Shown piece after piece: positions 1 through 11,530 of a stretch of 64,000 nucleotides of DNA. Made by a program: the position numbers and the translations under genes. This DNA is from Metallyticus violacea (Eukaryota > Arthropoda > Insecta > Mantodea > Metallyticidae). Below the pieces are notes generated by a model that was not told the origin of the DNA, ran no database searches, and was given only the letters and a program-made list of their open reading frames with translations. Within the stretch, counting starts at the first letter, position 1; each line of letters opens with the position of its first letter. The stretch spans positions 80,863,001-80,927,000 of the forward strand of contig CM060835.1 in the NCBI GenBank assembly GCA_030762175.1, written 5' to 3'.

Positions 1-1528
1 TATTTTTATGAAGTTTTTGAACTATTAAACATTGAGTGTTTATTGTGCACTATTATTTAAGTCTAATGTGCTCAACAATGCATTATAATCCAAGTTACTT
101 TGAGCATATTGAAATGCACATATTTTGGCTACAGAGTAAACAAAATAAATAAATCAAATATAATTACACTCATGTAAACATTTGAATATTTTAATTGAAA
201 GTTTAGCACAACATTATATGACACAAAATCTTGAATTGACTCCAAATAGTTGCTACAGAGTGGTACAGATGAAAACGAAGTGTTAACAAAGAACATTATA
301 GTCTGAACAATAACATCAGTTCTCTCTTCATATTTTATTTCCTCTTGATTTTTTTGTGACTGCATATTCCACTGTTTTTTTTTTCTGTTGGTGGGATGAG
401 TTCAGGGAGATGCTACTAAGGCACAGTGAATGAGTGTTTTACATGGTCAATCCACTGTTGGAGATTTTAAATTTGTGCAGTATTTCTTGAACAATTTTTG
501 GATGATTGAAATTATTTCTTAAAGTCGAGTTTTCTCCGCTCCAGATTTAGTGTAGAGAACATAGAAATGCCAATCTCAGCAAAGTGAAAGAAATTTGTCT
601 TGTAATAGCATTTTCTTCTCTTTCTATAAATCAGATTAAACACCAGATGTACAGAAATCCTGTCTGCTCCTCCCATTTTATTATAGCTAGTCCACATTAG
701 CTTTTCTTTTCATTTTTGGAATGTGAACATTGCTTAGGAGAACTATATTTTTCTTATCTTTCCAGTGTCAAACCATCACTTGGCCTCTGAAATGCGACTG
801 CTTCCTCTTTCTTTAGATTTTCAATTTTTAAAGTAATGCAGGCATATATTTTCTATACATTTACATGTCCCTTAAGTGTAATATCTGTTTGAAAGTAAAT
901 TTCTAGCTAACTAGAGCAATTTATAGAAGTTGTATTTGGTGAGGCAGTGCTCTTCTCTCCAAGAGTGGCATGTTCAATGTCATGACAGTTTGAGATAACA
1001 CTGGAAGATCTTTATGTTACCAATTTAGCAATATAAATAATGCTAGAGCACATACATACTTTTGAATTTGTAAAGTATGTACAATTTCAATCCTGCATGT
1101 GTTACTGTATAACCCATATTTAGCATTTTTACAGGGACCTGAACTTTTTACCTTAAATTGAGATTTCAGCAATATGCTCACATTTGCTATAAATCTTTAT
1201 TTGTATAAACATAAATGATATACCAAAATACATTATTTACGTTACAATAACACAAACCCACCTTACAATTAGATAACTTTTATATGACATAAATACTGTG
1301 ATTCAAAATTGGAATTTCCTAGCTCTTACACTACAGTGCCAAAAATGCCAGAAGATAAATGTTTAAATATCTACAGCAGCTCAAGAGGTTATATTGCCTT
1401 TAATTAAATCTGTCGTCTAACACTCTTCATGCTTCACTAACCTTAAAAATATTCAGTACCGATTTCAAAGATACCTTATCTCCATCTTTGGTTGTGAACA
1501 ACTGGTGTAAAAGGCTGTTGTTACGTAG
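1..1528. other. AT-rich DNA, probably intron; nothing recognised
   Basis: No open frame here resembles a known protein and no repeat copy was recognised. It lies upstream of the first visible TFIIE alpha exon and so is probably an intron of that gene. Confidence 0.5.
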
Positions 1529-1544
1529 TATCAGAAGCAATGTT

Positions 1545-1772
1545 TCGCTCTGGTGAAACTTTTTATGAACTTAAAATTTATATTTTCTTCCTTTGGAATG
1601 TCAAAATTCATCAAATGATCCTTATGTTTGTAGATGTAAATCTTTTCCCAAATATCCAATTCTACGGTCCCTGTACAGCGCTCAATAATTCAAATTTTTC
1701 CTTTATATCATGATTTTTGGTTCAAAAGTGATATGCCACTGCTGATTTTTCTATTTATACAAACAAGTATAA
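1545..1772 (-). mobile_element. Penelope-like element fragment (C-terminal end)
   Basis: Read on the minus strand, with frame breaks, this resembles the segment after the GIY-YIG nuclease of the better copy at 22.7-24.0 kb. Recognisable pieces are KSAVAYHF, a KNHDIKEK-like stretch, a LLSAVQGP-like stretch and a MNFDI-like end. It is short, frame-broken and truncated on both sides, so it is a dead fragment. Confidence 0.7.
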
Positions 1773-3604
1773 ATCAGCAGCTACCTACTCGAATATCCAG
1801 GGGACTGGACTTCGATCCAACCAAAAACAAAACACAACATTAAAAGCAATTTATACATTCAATACATTATTAAGTTATATTTCTTACAATACAAAACCTT
1901 TTTTCTTTTTTAATTAAACCCATTCGGCCAAATTTATATCCTTTAGAGTTGCTTATTCCTTAGGGCCTTATACACACTAACACCCAAGTTATTGGTGTAT
2001 AACAATCCGGTTTAACTAATATTAGATAACTAGCCCCATACCCTCTCCTACTCATTTCAACCTCCTTTGACTATCTGACAATTTGGTTCTTCACACAAAG
2101 GACCTTTCCCCTTAGTGTGTCCATTTTTTAATCCACTTAAATATCATACTAAATAACAAATATAATTCTTTCCACATGTGTGGGGAAAAAAAAACTAATT
2201 GAAAGGAGGTGAAATATGTTCATTAAGTGGACTGGGGAGTACTCATGATCTAGTATAATTTGCTTTTTAGCACTGTTACATTTTAAGTTTAGCATGTCCA
2301 TTTCTAACTTGTTTACTTTCTCTAAACCAGATTTGTCCACTTTAAATGATGTGGTAAACTTCTAAACAATGTATACAGTGGAACAGCTTCCCGTATATTG
2401 GTGGTTTTATTTCTTCATCCTGGTCATATATATCTTCATTTGTTCTTTGCAGATATGTTATGTACTATAACAAACCACCAACATTAACATAACTGAAACT
2501 ATGATGCTAAAATGCAAACAAAGCCATTGTACATGGAAGCAAAGTGACATTGGTTTGAGTGCTGTGACATTGTCTGTCTTTGGCTTTACCTTCACTGTTT
2601 GATATCTGTGATGGCAGCCCTTACCAAGGTCAGTTGTGTCTGTTGCATCTGACAACATTTGTTAAGCTAAACATGGGTTTTAAGCTAGTGGAAATTATAC
2701 AAAATTGAGTATGAAGTTATGGAATAATTTTCAAGAACCAACTTTTTCTTGCATTAAATGTGGGTTTATGTTAAATTGAAGTCATGCAAAATCAGAGTTA
2801 TACTGTAAATATTGCACTCAACCCATTCGCCTCTTACACAACAATAAATTCTTGCAATATCTCTATCCAGAAAATATATTTTTCAAATATTTCTTCTAAA
2901 AAAAAAACATTTCTTTGTTGTAGTAACCCATTTTGCTGCCATTTGATTACTATTGCTTAGTTGCTGATCATATTGATTTCGTAAAGTTCATCATCAAAAA
3001 CTAGATTGAAAACTCAGTAGCTTTGTTTATATCAACAACAAAATTTATGGATAGCAGCAGCTGGATGTATAGAAGGAAGAACACTTGATGTGCTCAGTTC
3101 TACCCTCTTTTGCATTTTCTCAAGTCACTGCAACTGTTAGAATCAGAGTCAATATCACTGTTGATTGATGGTAATGATGTGTTAACTTCCATATTTCTTA
3201 ATGGAAATACTATCAAGATCATAATTACTGCTGTCAGAAATACTTGCATTATCCTTTCCTATTTAACTGCAAATAAATGCTTAAACAACAAAAATAAATG
3301 CTTATACAACAAACAATTGCCAAATTATTGTACAAAGTTCTGAGCAAGGTGAGTTGACAAGAAAAGGCATAACATTTTTAATTCTATCTAATGGTAGCTT
3401 CTAAATTTAACCTCAGAATGAGAACAATCAGGATAATAAGCATAATTACAACAAAAAATGTGTTACAAAATATCTTCGGATAATAATTACTTGCCCAATT
3501 TTGAAAATTCAGTATTTTCGGGATAATCAAAGGATTAATTATGATTTTAATTAAATAGATTATTTAAGAATATGTTGCAAAATAAACCCTGATTTCACAT
3601 GCAG
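1773..3604. other. Intronic sequence without recognised genes
   Basis: AT-rich sequence up to the splice acceptor before 3605. A stretch near 1785-1830 weakly resembles one near 26025-26075 and may be an old shared repeat. No coding exon was recognised here, including in the short plus-strand frame at 3110-3343. Confidence 0.4.
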
Positions 3605-3831
3605 GCAGATCAGCTGTTTGATTTCACCACTGGTGAGTTCCGTTGCACATTTTGCCGTGAAGTAGTAGAAGAGGACCAGTCAGCACTGCCAAAGAAGGAT
3701 TCTCGACTTCTGCTGGCTAAATTTAATGAACAACTAGAACCATTGTACATATTGTTAAGAGAAGTGGAAGGCATTAAACTTGCACCAGAGATTTTGGAAC
3801 CTGAACCTGTGGATCTCAGCACCATCAGAGG
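3605..3831 (+). CDS. GTF2E1: TFIIE alpha subunit, internal exon with second half of zinc ribbon
   Basis: TFIIE alpha is the large subunit of general transcription factor TFIIE. In the nucleus it recruits TFIIH to the RNA polymerase II preinitiation complex and stimulates its kinase. This exon encodes about 75 residues. It starts with [17 protein letters not shown], where CTFC supplies the second cysteine pair of the family's zinc ribbon; the first pair must lie in an upstream exon outside the window. [32 protein letters not shown] sequence follows, then EILEPEP, all strongly conserved in animals. The acceptor is cacatgcag before 3605 and the donor is GTATGT at 3832. The exon ends in phase 2 and joins the exon at 11968 in frame. 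The exact acceptor (ending at 3604 or 3608) is not certain. Confidence 0.95.
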
Positions 3832-4374
3832 GTATGTTTACAAAGTTTTAATTTGGCTTTCTTGCCAACAACTATTTCTTAAATGTCATATAGTGTGCTG
3901 TAATGTATGATAATGATGTTTCTGGGGTAGAAGGGAAATTGACACTGGAGAAAGAAAAAGAAATGAGAGAAATATCATTACCTTTTTTTATGCATTACCT
4001 ACATTTATGAAGAAAGGAATTATTTTATCATGATAAAGTAATTAAACCATATACCTTGACGAACATTACTGTGTATAGAGGCACAGGAACATTAGTAAGA
4101 AGTAAGCAAAATATTGTACATCTCTTCTCCTCCTTACTTTGCTTCTACTTTTATGTGTAACTCTGTACTATCTGTCAATTGAGGAGGAAGGGATATCTAT
4201 TTGTTTACCTTTAATTATTCTTGTGCTTTTGTAAGGTGGTTTGATAACAGCTGTCCTTCCCCCAATGACTTTGTGGCCATGGAGGCCACACTATTATTAC
4301 AACTTTCTGGAAACAAGGTTACGCTCATTTATGTTAGTGCTGTTGTAACTCATTCCATTTCTTAACTCAACTTT
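3832..4374. other. Start of 8.1-kb intron; nothing recognised
   Basis: AT-rich intron sequence following the GTATGT donor. No repeat or exon was recognised before the SINE. Confidence 0.5.
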
Positions 4375-4670
4375 GTTGGTCCTGGTGGTGTAGTGGTTAC
4401 CATACTTGCCTCCTATACCCAAGATCGCGGGTTTGAACCCGGCCAGGACCGATGGATTTTTTCGGGTGTAAAAATCCTAAGTTTGGCTTCCTTCGGAAGG
4501 GAAGTAAAGCCATGGGTCCCGTGTTGTACATTTACGGCACGAAAAAGAACCTCAAGCCTGAAAGAGAGGCCTCTGAGCAAAATTTGTCGGCCGTTTCATG
4601 CCCTGAGTTGAATGGGATGCTGATGACCTGAATTGTTAAAGAGCATCCATAAATAAATCGATTAAAAAAT
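4375..4670 (+). mobile_element. tRNA-derived SINE, family A, copy 1
   Basis: The tRNA-like head begins ggtcctggtggtgtagtggt (box A region) and has box B GGGTTTGAACCC with a closing CCAGGACC that pairs with the first bases. A conserved body follows (TTCGG..GTAAAAATCCTAAG, TACGGCACG) and the tail ends in CATAAATAAATC. The flanks share taactca (4363 and about 4669), a likely imperfect target duplication. It is one of at least nine related copies in the window. Confidence 0.88.
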
Positions 4671-5280
4671 AACTCAGCTGTACTAAATCTAGTTATGCAA
4701 ATATAAATAAATTCACAAAATTTTAAAGTCAGTTTACACCATATTGCAAAGAAAACTTTTTTTACTTGCTTTTTGTCTAAACATCACCACATTCAAACTT
4801 TTTTAACCCCAGCGTATTAGAAAAAAGAAGAAATACAGACATTATTATTTTTTTGGCTAAACAGTGTTTTGTACTAAAGCAGTATTAAGATTTTTTTCCT
4901 TGCATTTATTGCATAGAATTAGTTCTGCTATTTAGACCAGGAGAATTTCTTAATATGTTGACATTTCCTTATTAATTTTCTTCTGACTTAAATAGCAGAA
5001 TAGACCCCAAGCTGATAGAAATACCAAACGGTCTGTTGTTACCCATAATGGAAGAACATGGAAACACACTTGGCATTGTGGAACATCAGTTTATTTCCTC
5101 TGAGTGTGTTGCATAAACATTGATCCACCCATTACCAGAGTGAAAGAGTGCATATGCAGGGAGGGCACTTTTGTATCTACACTGTGATCTGTTTGATCTA
5201 GATTAGCTAGGAAGTTAGCAGAAGATGAGTAATATTTCCCTTCATAAATATACCATATTGTTAATTAAAAATTCTACTTA
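4671..5280. other. Intron sequence, nothing recognised
   Basis: AT-rich intron between a SINE and a Penelope-like element. No motif or open frame was recognised. Confidence 0.4.
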
Positions 5281-6675
5281 CGAAGCTGTAGACAATGGAG
5301 TGGTAATATATACTACATAAATGTGTTCAGTTGTTAACACTAACTCCATTTACTTTTTTAAAACTTGGACTAATTTCGAGAGAGGTTCCTCCCATCATCG
5401 GCTGTTGTTGACTGAATGCCATTGTTTGAAACAGGGGATGGACGCCCTTTCGCTCCTGTGGTGGTATCTTGTGGTTCTAGTAGAAACTTGCTGAGTTCAT
5501 CCAGCGGCGGAAAATCAAAATTCATTAAGTTGTTCTTATTTTTTAAAATGAAAATTTTCTCCCATGTGGATAGTTCTATTCGGTTGTGAAGTTGTTTCAG
5601 TAATTTAGTTTCTGGTTTTATTTCATGATTTGTGTTCCAAAAATGAGGTGCTATTGCTGATTTGTCTATCTGTTTCAATCTAATGTTCCTAAAATGTTAT
5701 TTATTTGAATTTCTAAATTTCTTTTTGTTTTTCCAATGTAGCTCTGCCCACAATCTGCACATTTAATCTCATATATTCCTGATTTTTGCTCTGTAGGGAT
5801 GGTATCTTTCATTGTGCAATGTACCAATTTTTTTATATTATATTTGTTCTTTGGGGCTAACATAATTCCATGTTCTTTGAATATCTTCTTAAATTTGTTG
5901 TGGTAAGTTGGGTGGTATGTGAAACTTTTGAATTTATATCTGCCTTCGGTGTTCTTAAGTGTGGAAACTTCCTTAATCGATTTTTGTCTTTTAGCTTTAT
6001 TGATGATTTTTGTTACTGAGTCTGTGTTGAAACCGTTGGTTATAGCCGTCTTCATTATATGTTGATGTTCCATTTTGTACTTGGTTTCAGTCAATGGGAT
6101 GTTGATTAGTCTGTGTGCTAAACTGTGAAACACTGCATATTTATGTGGGATGGGGTTATAGCTATAATTTTTTATGTAATTTTCTCTGTGTGTTTGTTTC
6201 CTGTGAATTCCAAAGCTAAGACTGTTTGCATTTCTTATTATTTTTAAATCAAGGAATAGGAGACATCCATTTTTCTCTTCTTCTATGGTAAATTGTATAG
6301 ATTTGTGTTGTAAGTTAAGGAGTTTCAATGCATCTGTAGAATGATTTTTTTGGTATTATTGCAAATATGTCGTCCACATATCTATGCCATGTCTTGAAGA
6401 TCAACGGGAAAGCTTTGGTAATATGTACTTCGAAGGAACTCATGAAAAGATCAGCCAGAAACGGAGACAAAGGGTTTCCCATAGCTAGGCCAGAAACTTG
6501 TTGGTAATATTTTTTATTGAAACTGAAGAAGTTTTGTTGGATGCAAATATCGGTTAGTTTCAGCAAATCTTCTACTTCTTCTGATTTTAAGTTTATAGAT
6601 GTTAAACTTTGCATTAAGTTTTCTATTGGAATGCTCGGAAATAAGGCTTTCACGTCGAATGACACTTCCGACAAC
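5281..6675 (-). mobile_element. Penelope-like retroelement, minus copy with RT and GIY-YIG parts
   Basis: PLEs encode one protein with a telomerase-like reverse transcriptase followed by a GIY-YIG endonuclease. Frame 6710-6315 has the RT motifs SFDVKALFPSIP, GLAMGNPLSP and YVDDIFAI. After a frameshift, frame 6328-5675 has FLDLKI, the connector and the GIY-YIG motif GIYEIKC..SYIGKTKRN. A second break then shifts into 5678-5370 (APHFW..NHEI, LSTWEK, MNFDFPPLDEL). The copy is 5'-truncated at the RT core and has at least two frame breaks, so it is inactive. It lies in the first visible TFIIE alpha intron, in antisense, head-to-head with 6676-7480. Confidence 0.92.
5368..5401 (-). ncRNA. Hammerhead-ribozyme-like core in PLE tail (minus copy)
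   Basis: On the minus strand the order is CCGATGA, a GGGAG-type helix II, GAAA, then a two-pair stem ending in GTC. This is the hammerhead layout known from Penelope-like elements, with core U4 replaced by C and an extra T before helix II. It is probably inactive. Confidence 0.45.
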
Positions 6676-7480
6676 ACCATCAACATCCCATTGACTGAAA
6701 CCGAGTACAAAATGTAACATCAACATATAATGAAGACGGCTATAACCAACGGTTTCAACACAGACTCAGTAACAAAAATCATCAATAAAGCTAAAAGACA
6801 AAAATCGATTAAGGAAGTTTCCACACTTAAGAACACCGAAGGCAGATATAAATTCAAAAGTTTCACATACCACCCAACTTACCACAACAAATTTAAGAAG
6901 ATATTCAAAGAACATGGAATTATGTTAGCCCCAAAGAACAAATATAATATAAAAAAATTGGTACATTGCACAATGAAAGATACCATCCCTACAGAGCAAA
7001 AATCAGGAATATATGAGATTAAATGTGCAGATTGTGGGCAGAGCTACATTGGAAAAACAAAAAGAAATTTAGAAATTCAAATAAATAACATTTTAGGAAC
7101 ATTAGATTGAAACAGATAGACAAATCAGCAATAGCACCTCATTTTTGGAACAAAAATCATGAAATAAAACCAGAAACTAAATTACTGAAACAACTTCACA
7201 ACCCAATAGAACTATCCACATGGGAGAGAATGTTCATTTTAAAAAATAAGAACAACTTAATGAATTTTGATTTTCCGCCGCTGGATGAACTCAGCAAGTT
7301 TCTACTAGAACCACTAGAACCACCACAGGAGCGAAAGGACGTCCATCCCCCATTTCAAACAACGGCATTCAGTCAACAACAGCCGATGATGGGAGGAACC
7401 TCTCCCGAAACTAGTCCAAAGTTTTAAAAAAGTAAGTGGAGTTAGTGTTAACAACTGAACACATTAATGTAGTATATACC
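6676..7480 (+). mobile_element. Penelope-like retroelement, 5'-truncated inverted copy
   Basis: This plus-strand copy starts at the NIPLTETEYKM segment and runs through the connector and GIY-YIG domain (frame 6730-7110) to the tail (7107-7427). Its 126-residue first frame is identical to the matching part of the minus copy, including the same premature stop after GTLD. It forms the right arm of a fold-back whose left arm is about 5281-6108, around about 570 bases of single-copy RT. The shared lesion shows that both arms came from one defective template. Confidence 0.92.
7383..7416 (+). ncRNA. Hammerhead-ribozyme-like core in PLE tail (plus copy)
   Basis: The order is CCGATGA (7383-7389), a GGGAG..CTCCC-type helix II, GAAA (7407-7410) and CTAGTC, where A-U and C-G close a tiny stem III before a GUC cleavage-type site. 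Core U4 is C, so cleavage is doubtful. Confidence 0.5.
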
Positions 7481-8749
7481 ATATTGTGTTTATTTTCAGC
7501 ATTTTAGATTATTTGACATAGCATTTATGTGTTATAAGTGCTAAATCAAATCATAAAATGTAAAATTGATTTTCATTAATCTGCTTCTAATTCCATTTTG
7601 AATATGAGATAAAGATAGTATTTTTATTGGTTGAAGATGACTCTACATTTAAAAATTAAATTTCAATTTGTTTGCACAAAACAAAACAAATAGAACTACC
7701 CACAGTCCTACTGGAATCAGTTTGTTGATAATTCAAAAGAATAGTAGAATGGCAGAGGTTGCAGAATTTTGAATGAATCATGTGAATTAATTCAATTATA
7801 TCACTGGAACCAAATCATACAAAAGAATCATGCTTTCCAATTCTAGCAGATAGTTCTTATTTCTGTTTATGACTGCTACTATCAATTGTGCAGCATTATG
7901 CATATGTTGAAGTTTGAAACCAGCTCAGAATATGTCATGGAATGTATAGCATTGGTGTAGAAGCTCTGATTTATATTCTCATGTAAAATAAGCATGCCAA
8001 GTTTTTATAAAATTGGGAAGATAAAAAAAAAAATAATATTAGTAAATACAGAATACATGTACTTTAACCCACAAGCTGCTAACTTGCTAACACAGAGGGC
8101 ACAATTTATTTTGCCTAATCAACTGAACTGTCTTCATCTGCAGTATCATAATTCTTCATATCTCTCACACTCCTCATCAATATCAATGTTTAGATATTTT
8201 TCAATTTCCTCTTCCATCATTAGCTTGCATACAAAATCCATGGCAATGATAAATCACCCTGTTGATGCAATGTCAAAATCAAAATGGAAAGAGACCCTGA
8301 AACTGCAATACAATGTGGTGTTCATGTTCGAGCACTTCCTGAATGTGGTTGAGATAGAGTTCTTTGTAGACATTGCAACAAGCTCCATAGCCTTCCCATA
8401 TGGCTTATATCCAAGAGGAGACTTGCTCAGGACTTGCACTTCCATAGGATAAGGCCAAAAATTACATTCTTTTAGAAGGGCATGAAATTCATAAAGAGGT
8501 TCCATGCAGGTTGGTGGAGGTGAAAGCAGGTGGAGTGGCATCATTACCATTGACTATGCATATATTTTGGAACCCATCATTAGATTTGAACTAGTGTTAG
8601 TCAACCGGCAGAAGTTGATAATGAAAAAACAGGTAATATGGAGGGTTGTGCCACTTAATCTCAGACATTTTTTCTTACTTTTTTTCATGTTAAGATTCTC
8701 TTTCTCCACTACCTATTGGTTCAATTTCAAGTCCACAGGCTTGAACTAT
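7481..8749. other. Intron sequence with an unrecognised minus-strand frame
   Basis: The minus frame 8550-8254 (98 codons) encodes a protein I do not recognise. It may be an outer part of the transposon remnant that starts just to the right. The rest is AT-rich intron. Confidence 0.35.
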
Positions 8750-9660
8750 GGCTCTGCAATGCAATTTCCATTGTAGAAGATTGCACTGTAGAAACAGGAA
8801 GAGTGATATTAGCCTGTCCCTTCTAGCAGACTTTCCAGAGACCCCTCAATCGTGGTGAGATGTCAAAAAGCAAAGTGCTGCTTTAGCAAACCAAATCCTC
8901 AAAAATCTATTGGTTAGGCATCTGGTGACTTCACAGGAAGACTTTTAAATAGTATCACATTGACACCTGTTTCTGCAGCTACTTGGTGGTGGTAGTAGTT
9001 CTGGAATGATCAAGAAGTGTGACTGATGATTTATCCATCAGATCCAAACATTTGGAGCACTTCACCATACAACCGGGGAATACCTTCATCAAAAATTGCT
9101 TTGGTAGGAAACTGCATTCATTTTTCATTTTTGGAACTCTGTGAAAGTAAGTTTTCTTCAAGCACAGTAACCTGCAATGGATCCCTTAGAAAACTTCTGC
9201 TATTTTTCCTAAATGAAGATGGATGTCTCATATGATGGTAGTAAATAGCACAGGGTTTGTTTGTGTCATCAGATAAATCCATGATTCATCCAAATAAACC
9301 ACCAGTTGCCATTTTTTACTTGCCAGGTACTGTTCATATGTTTTCTTGCATTGATGAGGCATTCTCTGATATGCTGTTCTTTCAAGATGTGCTAGTGTGC
9401 TTTATTCTGTTGTTCTAGGCCCAAATTTTGGTAGATTTTCCAATGTGGCTGGCAATGCTTCTTTGTGTTGGAGGGTGTCCTGCTGCCCTTGCTTTGGCTA
9501 CTTGCCCTTTAGGTCTGCTGGCTGCACCCCTTTCTTGTTATTTTTTTTGCTGATGGGAATCCATTTTGATGCAGCTGTGTTAATATGACATGACTTGCTT
9601 ATGGAAGGCATTTCTCTTTATACCTTTTTAATACCAATGAAAGAAGGGTGTAGCTGGCTT
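8750..9660 (-). mobile_element. Degraded Tc1/mariner-superfamily transposase
   Basis: In broken minus-strand frames the order fits an IS630-Tc1-mariner transposase. There is a YEQYLASKKWQLVVYLDESW segment (first catalytic Asp with the DES hallmark, about 9310-9260). A middle part follows, then a SPDARPIDF-type motif near 8900 and a PTTIE..W segment. Many frameshifts make it non-functional. No terminal inverted repeats were found, so the limits are approximate. Confidence 0.55.
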
Positions 9661-10111
9661 TGGAAAGTTCAACATGGTACTCCTGCTACAAAAAAGTGAG
9701 TGTTTTGAGGCCATTATGGAGTAATGTTTGAATCAGACTGTATCAGCAGACTGCATAAGCATGTCCCACTGGAAGGAGTAGGAGAGCAATTCAAAATCAT
9801 CCAAGCTTAACTGGGGCAACCCTGCCCATATGAACCTTTACTTCAGAGAGAAATACAAAATTTCTACCATTTAAATTTCAGGACTGGGGGAGGGGGGGGC
9901 AAGAGGCACATTAATTAATTTTTAGTTATTCTTAAAAAGCAAAATATGATGATTATATGGGTTTGGACATTCTGGCCATTAAAAGATCCTTACAAATAGT
10001 TTTAAACCATTTATATCATATTTAAATTTATAAAGTGCTTAATTTTCTACTTCAATATTGCATTGTTTAAATATTATTCAATTTGGAATCGAACACAGTG
10101 AAACATGCATT
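9661..10111. other. Intron sequence, nothing recognised
   Basis: AT-rich spacer with a short G-run near 9885-9898. No coding or repeat signal was recognised. Confidence 0.4.
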
Positions 10112-10440
10112 GGTAATCTCTTCTGAGTCGAAATATTAGAACACTTTTTATGGTTTCATATATTGGAGATTTTCTCAGAACATATTACCTGGACACTTGT
10201 CCACATCTTCAGCTGTTAAGCGACTTTGGATCATTTGTAGAAGTTGGGTAGGTAGATAGTGGTCTTGTGATGAAGTTGAATAGAGAGCTGTCTGCTTCTG
10301 GGATGTAAAAATTCATCATGTGTTACTCATGTTTTTTAATATAATTCCTTTCCCATATATGTAATTCTTTTGGTTGTTGAATAGCTTTTAATGACTTGAA
10401 GCCTTTTTCTTTTTCATGGTTTTCATTTCAAAAATCAGCA
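10112..10440 (-). mobile_element. Penelope-like element tail, inverted segment
   Basis: On the minus strand this encodes the post-nuclease end of a PLE (FWNENHE-, LKAIQQPKELHIWER-, NFYIPEAD-like pieces) followed by its non-coding tail. The tail matches the reverse complement of 11437-11530. It forms the left side of a scrambled three-segment fold-back. Confidence 0.75.
10178..10212 (-). ncRNA. Hammerhead-like motif remnant in PLE tail
   Basis: The minus strand shows CTGAAGA and a strong GTGGACA..TGTCCA-type helix II. The following GAAA is changed to GTAA, so the core is broken. Confidence 0.35.
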
Positions 10441-10880
10441 TAACATGTTCTGCCGCAGCTGATTTTTGGAATGAAAACCATGAAATAGCAAATGCTATCA
10501 AGTTATTAAAAACTGTTCAACAACCAAAGAATTAAACATATGCGAAAGGATTTACATAAAAAAATATGAGCAAAACTTAAATTAATTTTCACTTATTAGC
10601 TGATGGATGCTAAAGAAATTTCAAAAAAAAATTTAAGCAGCACAATATTATCTTAGCACCTCAAAATAGATACAGGGTAAAAAATTTACTGAAATTAAAC
10701 AAAACCGATTCCAAGCCCAAAGAGGAAAAATCTGGTATTTACCAAATCAATTGTAAGGATTGTGAAAAGATATACTCAGGAAAGACAAAGAGAAATTTAG
10801 GCATTAGATTGAAGGAACATTGGAGAAACATCTGTTACAAACAAATAGATAAATCAGCTGTGGCAGCACATTTCTGGAAT

Positions 10881-11180
10881 TTTTTCTTTTTTTGATTCAT
10901 TTATTTATGGACGCTCTTTAACATCGCAGGTCATCAGCGTCCCATTCAATTCAGGGCGTGAAATAGCCGACAAATTTTGCTCAGAGGCCTCTCTTTCAGG
11001 CTTGAGGTTCTTTTTTGTGCCGTAAATGTACGACACGGGACCCACGGCTTTACTTCCCTTCCGAAGGAAGCCATACTTAGGATTTTTACGCCCGAAAAAA
11101 TCCATCGGTCCTGACCGGGTTCGAACCCGCGATCTTGGGTTTAGGATGCAAGTATGGTAACCACTACACCACCAGGACCG
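10881..11180 (-). mobile_element. SINE family A, copy 2, inserted in a PLE
   Basis: This is a full-length reverse-oriented copy: the tail (gattcatttatttatgg) is at the left and the tRNA-like head (accaccaggaccg) at the right. It is flanked by the perfect 13-base duplication acatttctggaat (10868-10880 and 11181-11193). Removing the insert and one duplicate restores the PLE reading frame, so the SINE is younger than the PLE. Confidence 0.96.
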
Positions 11181-11421
11181 ACATTTCTGGAATGAAAACC
11201 ATGTAATTAAAAAAGGCATCAAGTTATTAAAAACTGTTTAACAACCAAAAGAACTAAATATATGGGAAAGGATTTATATAAGAAAACATGAGCATAACCT
11301 TATGAATTTTGATAACCCAGAAGCAGACCACACTTTATTTAAGTTCATCACAAGAACACAAGAGTCCACCCGGATTCCTACCTACCCAACTTCTACGAAT
11401 GAGTCATCAGTTATTAAAGAG

Positions 11422-11454
11422 CTGTGGATGTGGACAAGTGTCCACGAAACTATC
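11422..11454 (+). ncRNA. Hammerhead-like motif remnant in PLE tail
   Basis: The motif is CTGTGGA, a perfect GTGGACA..TGTCCAC helix II, then GAAAC. A6 of the core is T, so it is probably inactive. The inverted partner at 10178-10212 keeps CTGAAGA, which suggests that the ancestor had a correct core. Confidence 0.4.
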
Positions 11455-11530
11455 CTGAGGAAATATCCAATAAGTGAAAACATAAAGAGTGTTCTAATAT
11501 TTCATCTCAGAAGAGATTATTGTATTGTTT

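Larger units (their letters stand above)
10445..11530 (+). mobile_element. Penelope-like element, plus segments with GIY-YIG, split by a SINE
   Basis: Segment 10445-10615 repeats the post-nuclease end of the element. At about 10616 it jumps to an upstream point: connector, GIY-YIG motif GIYQINCKDCEKIYSGKTKRN (first 20 residues quoted less the last), AVAAHFW. The element is then interrupted at 10881-11180 by a SINE and resumes at NENHVIKKGIKLL through 11530. The internal jump implies template switching during insertion. Stop codons are present, so it is inactive. Confidence 0.82.

Noticed and set aside
1785..1830. Repeat shared with 26025-26075
   Set aside because: The similarity is short and patchy by eye and too weak to call without an alignment.
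5281..7480. Two independent PLE insertions
   Set aside because: The arms share the same frame break and an identical 126-residue frame, so a single origin is more likely.
8254..8550. Host gene exon on the minus strand
   Set aside because: The frame is open for 98 codons but shows no splice sites or recognisable domain and lies next to a transposase remnant.
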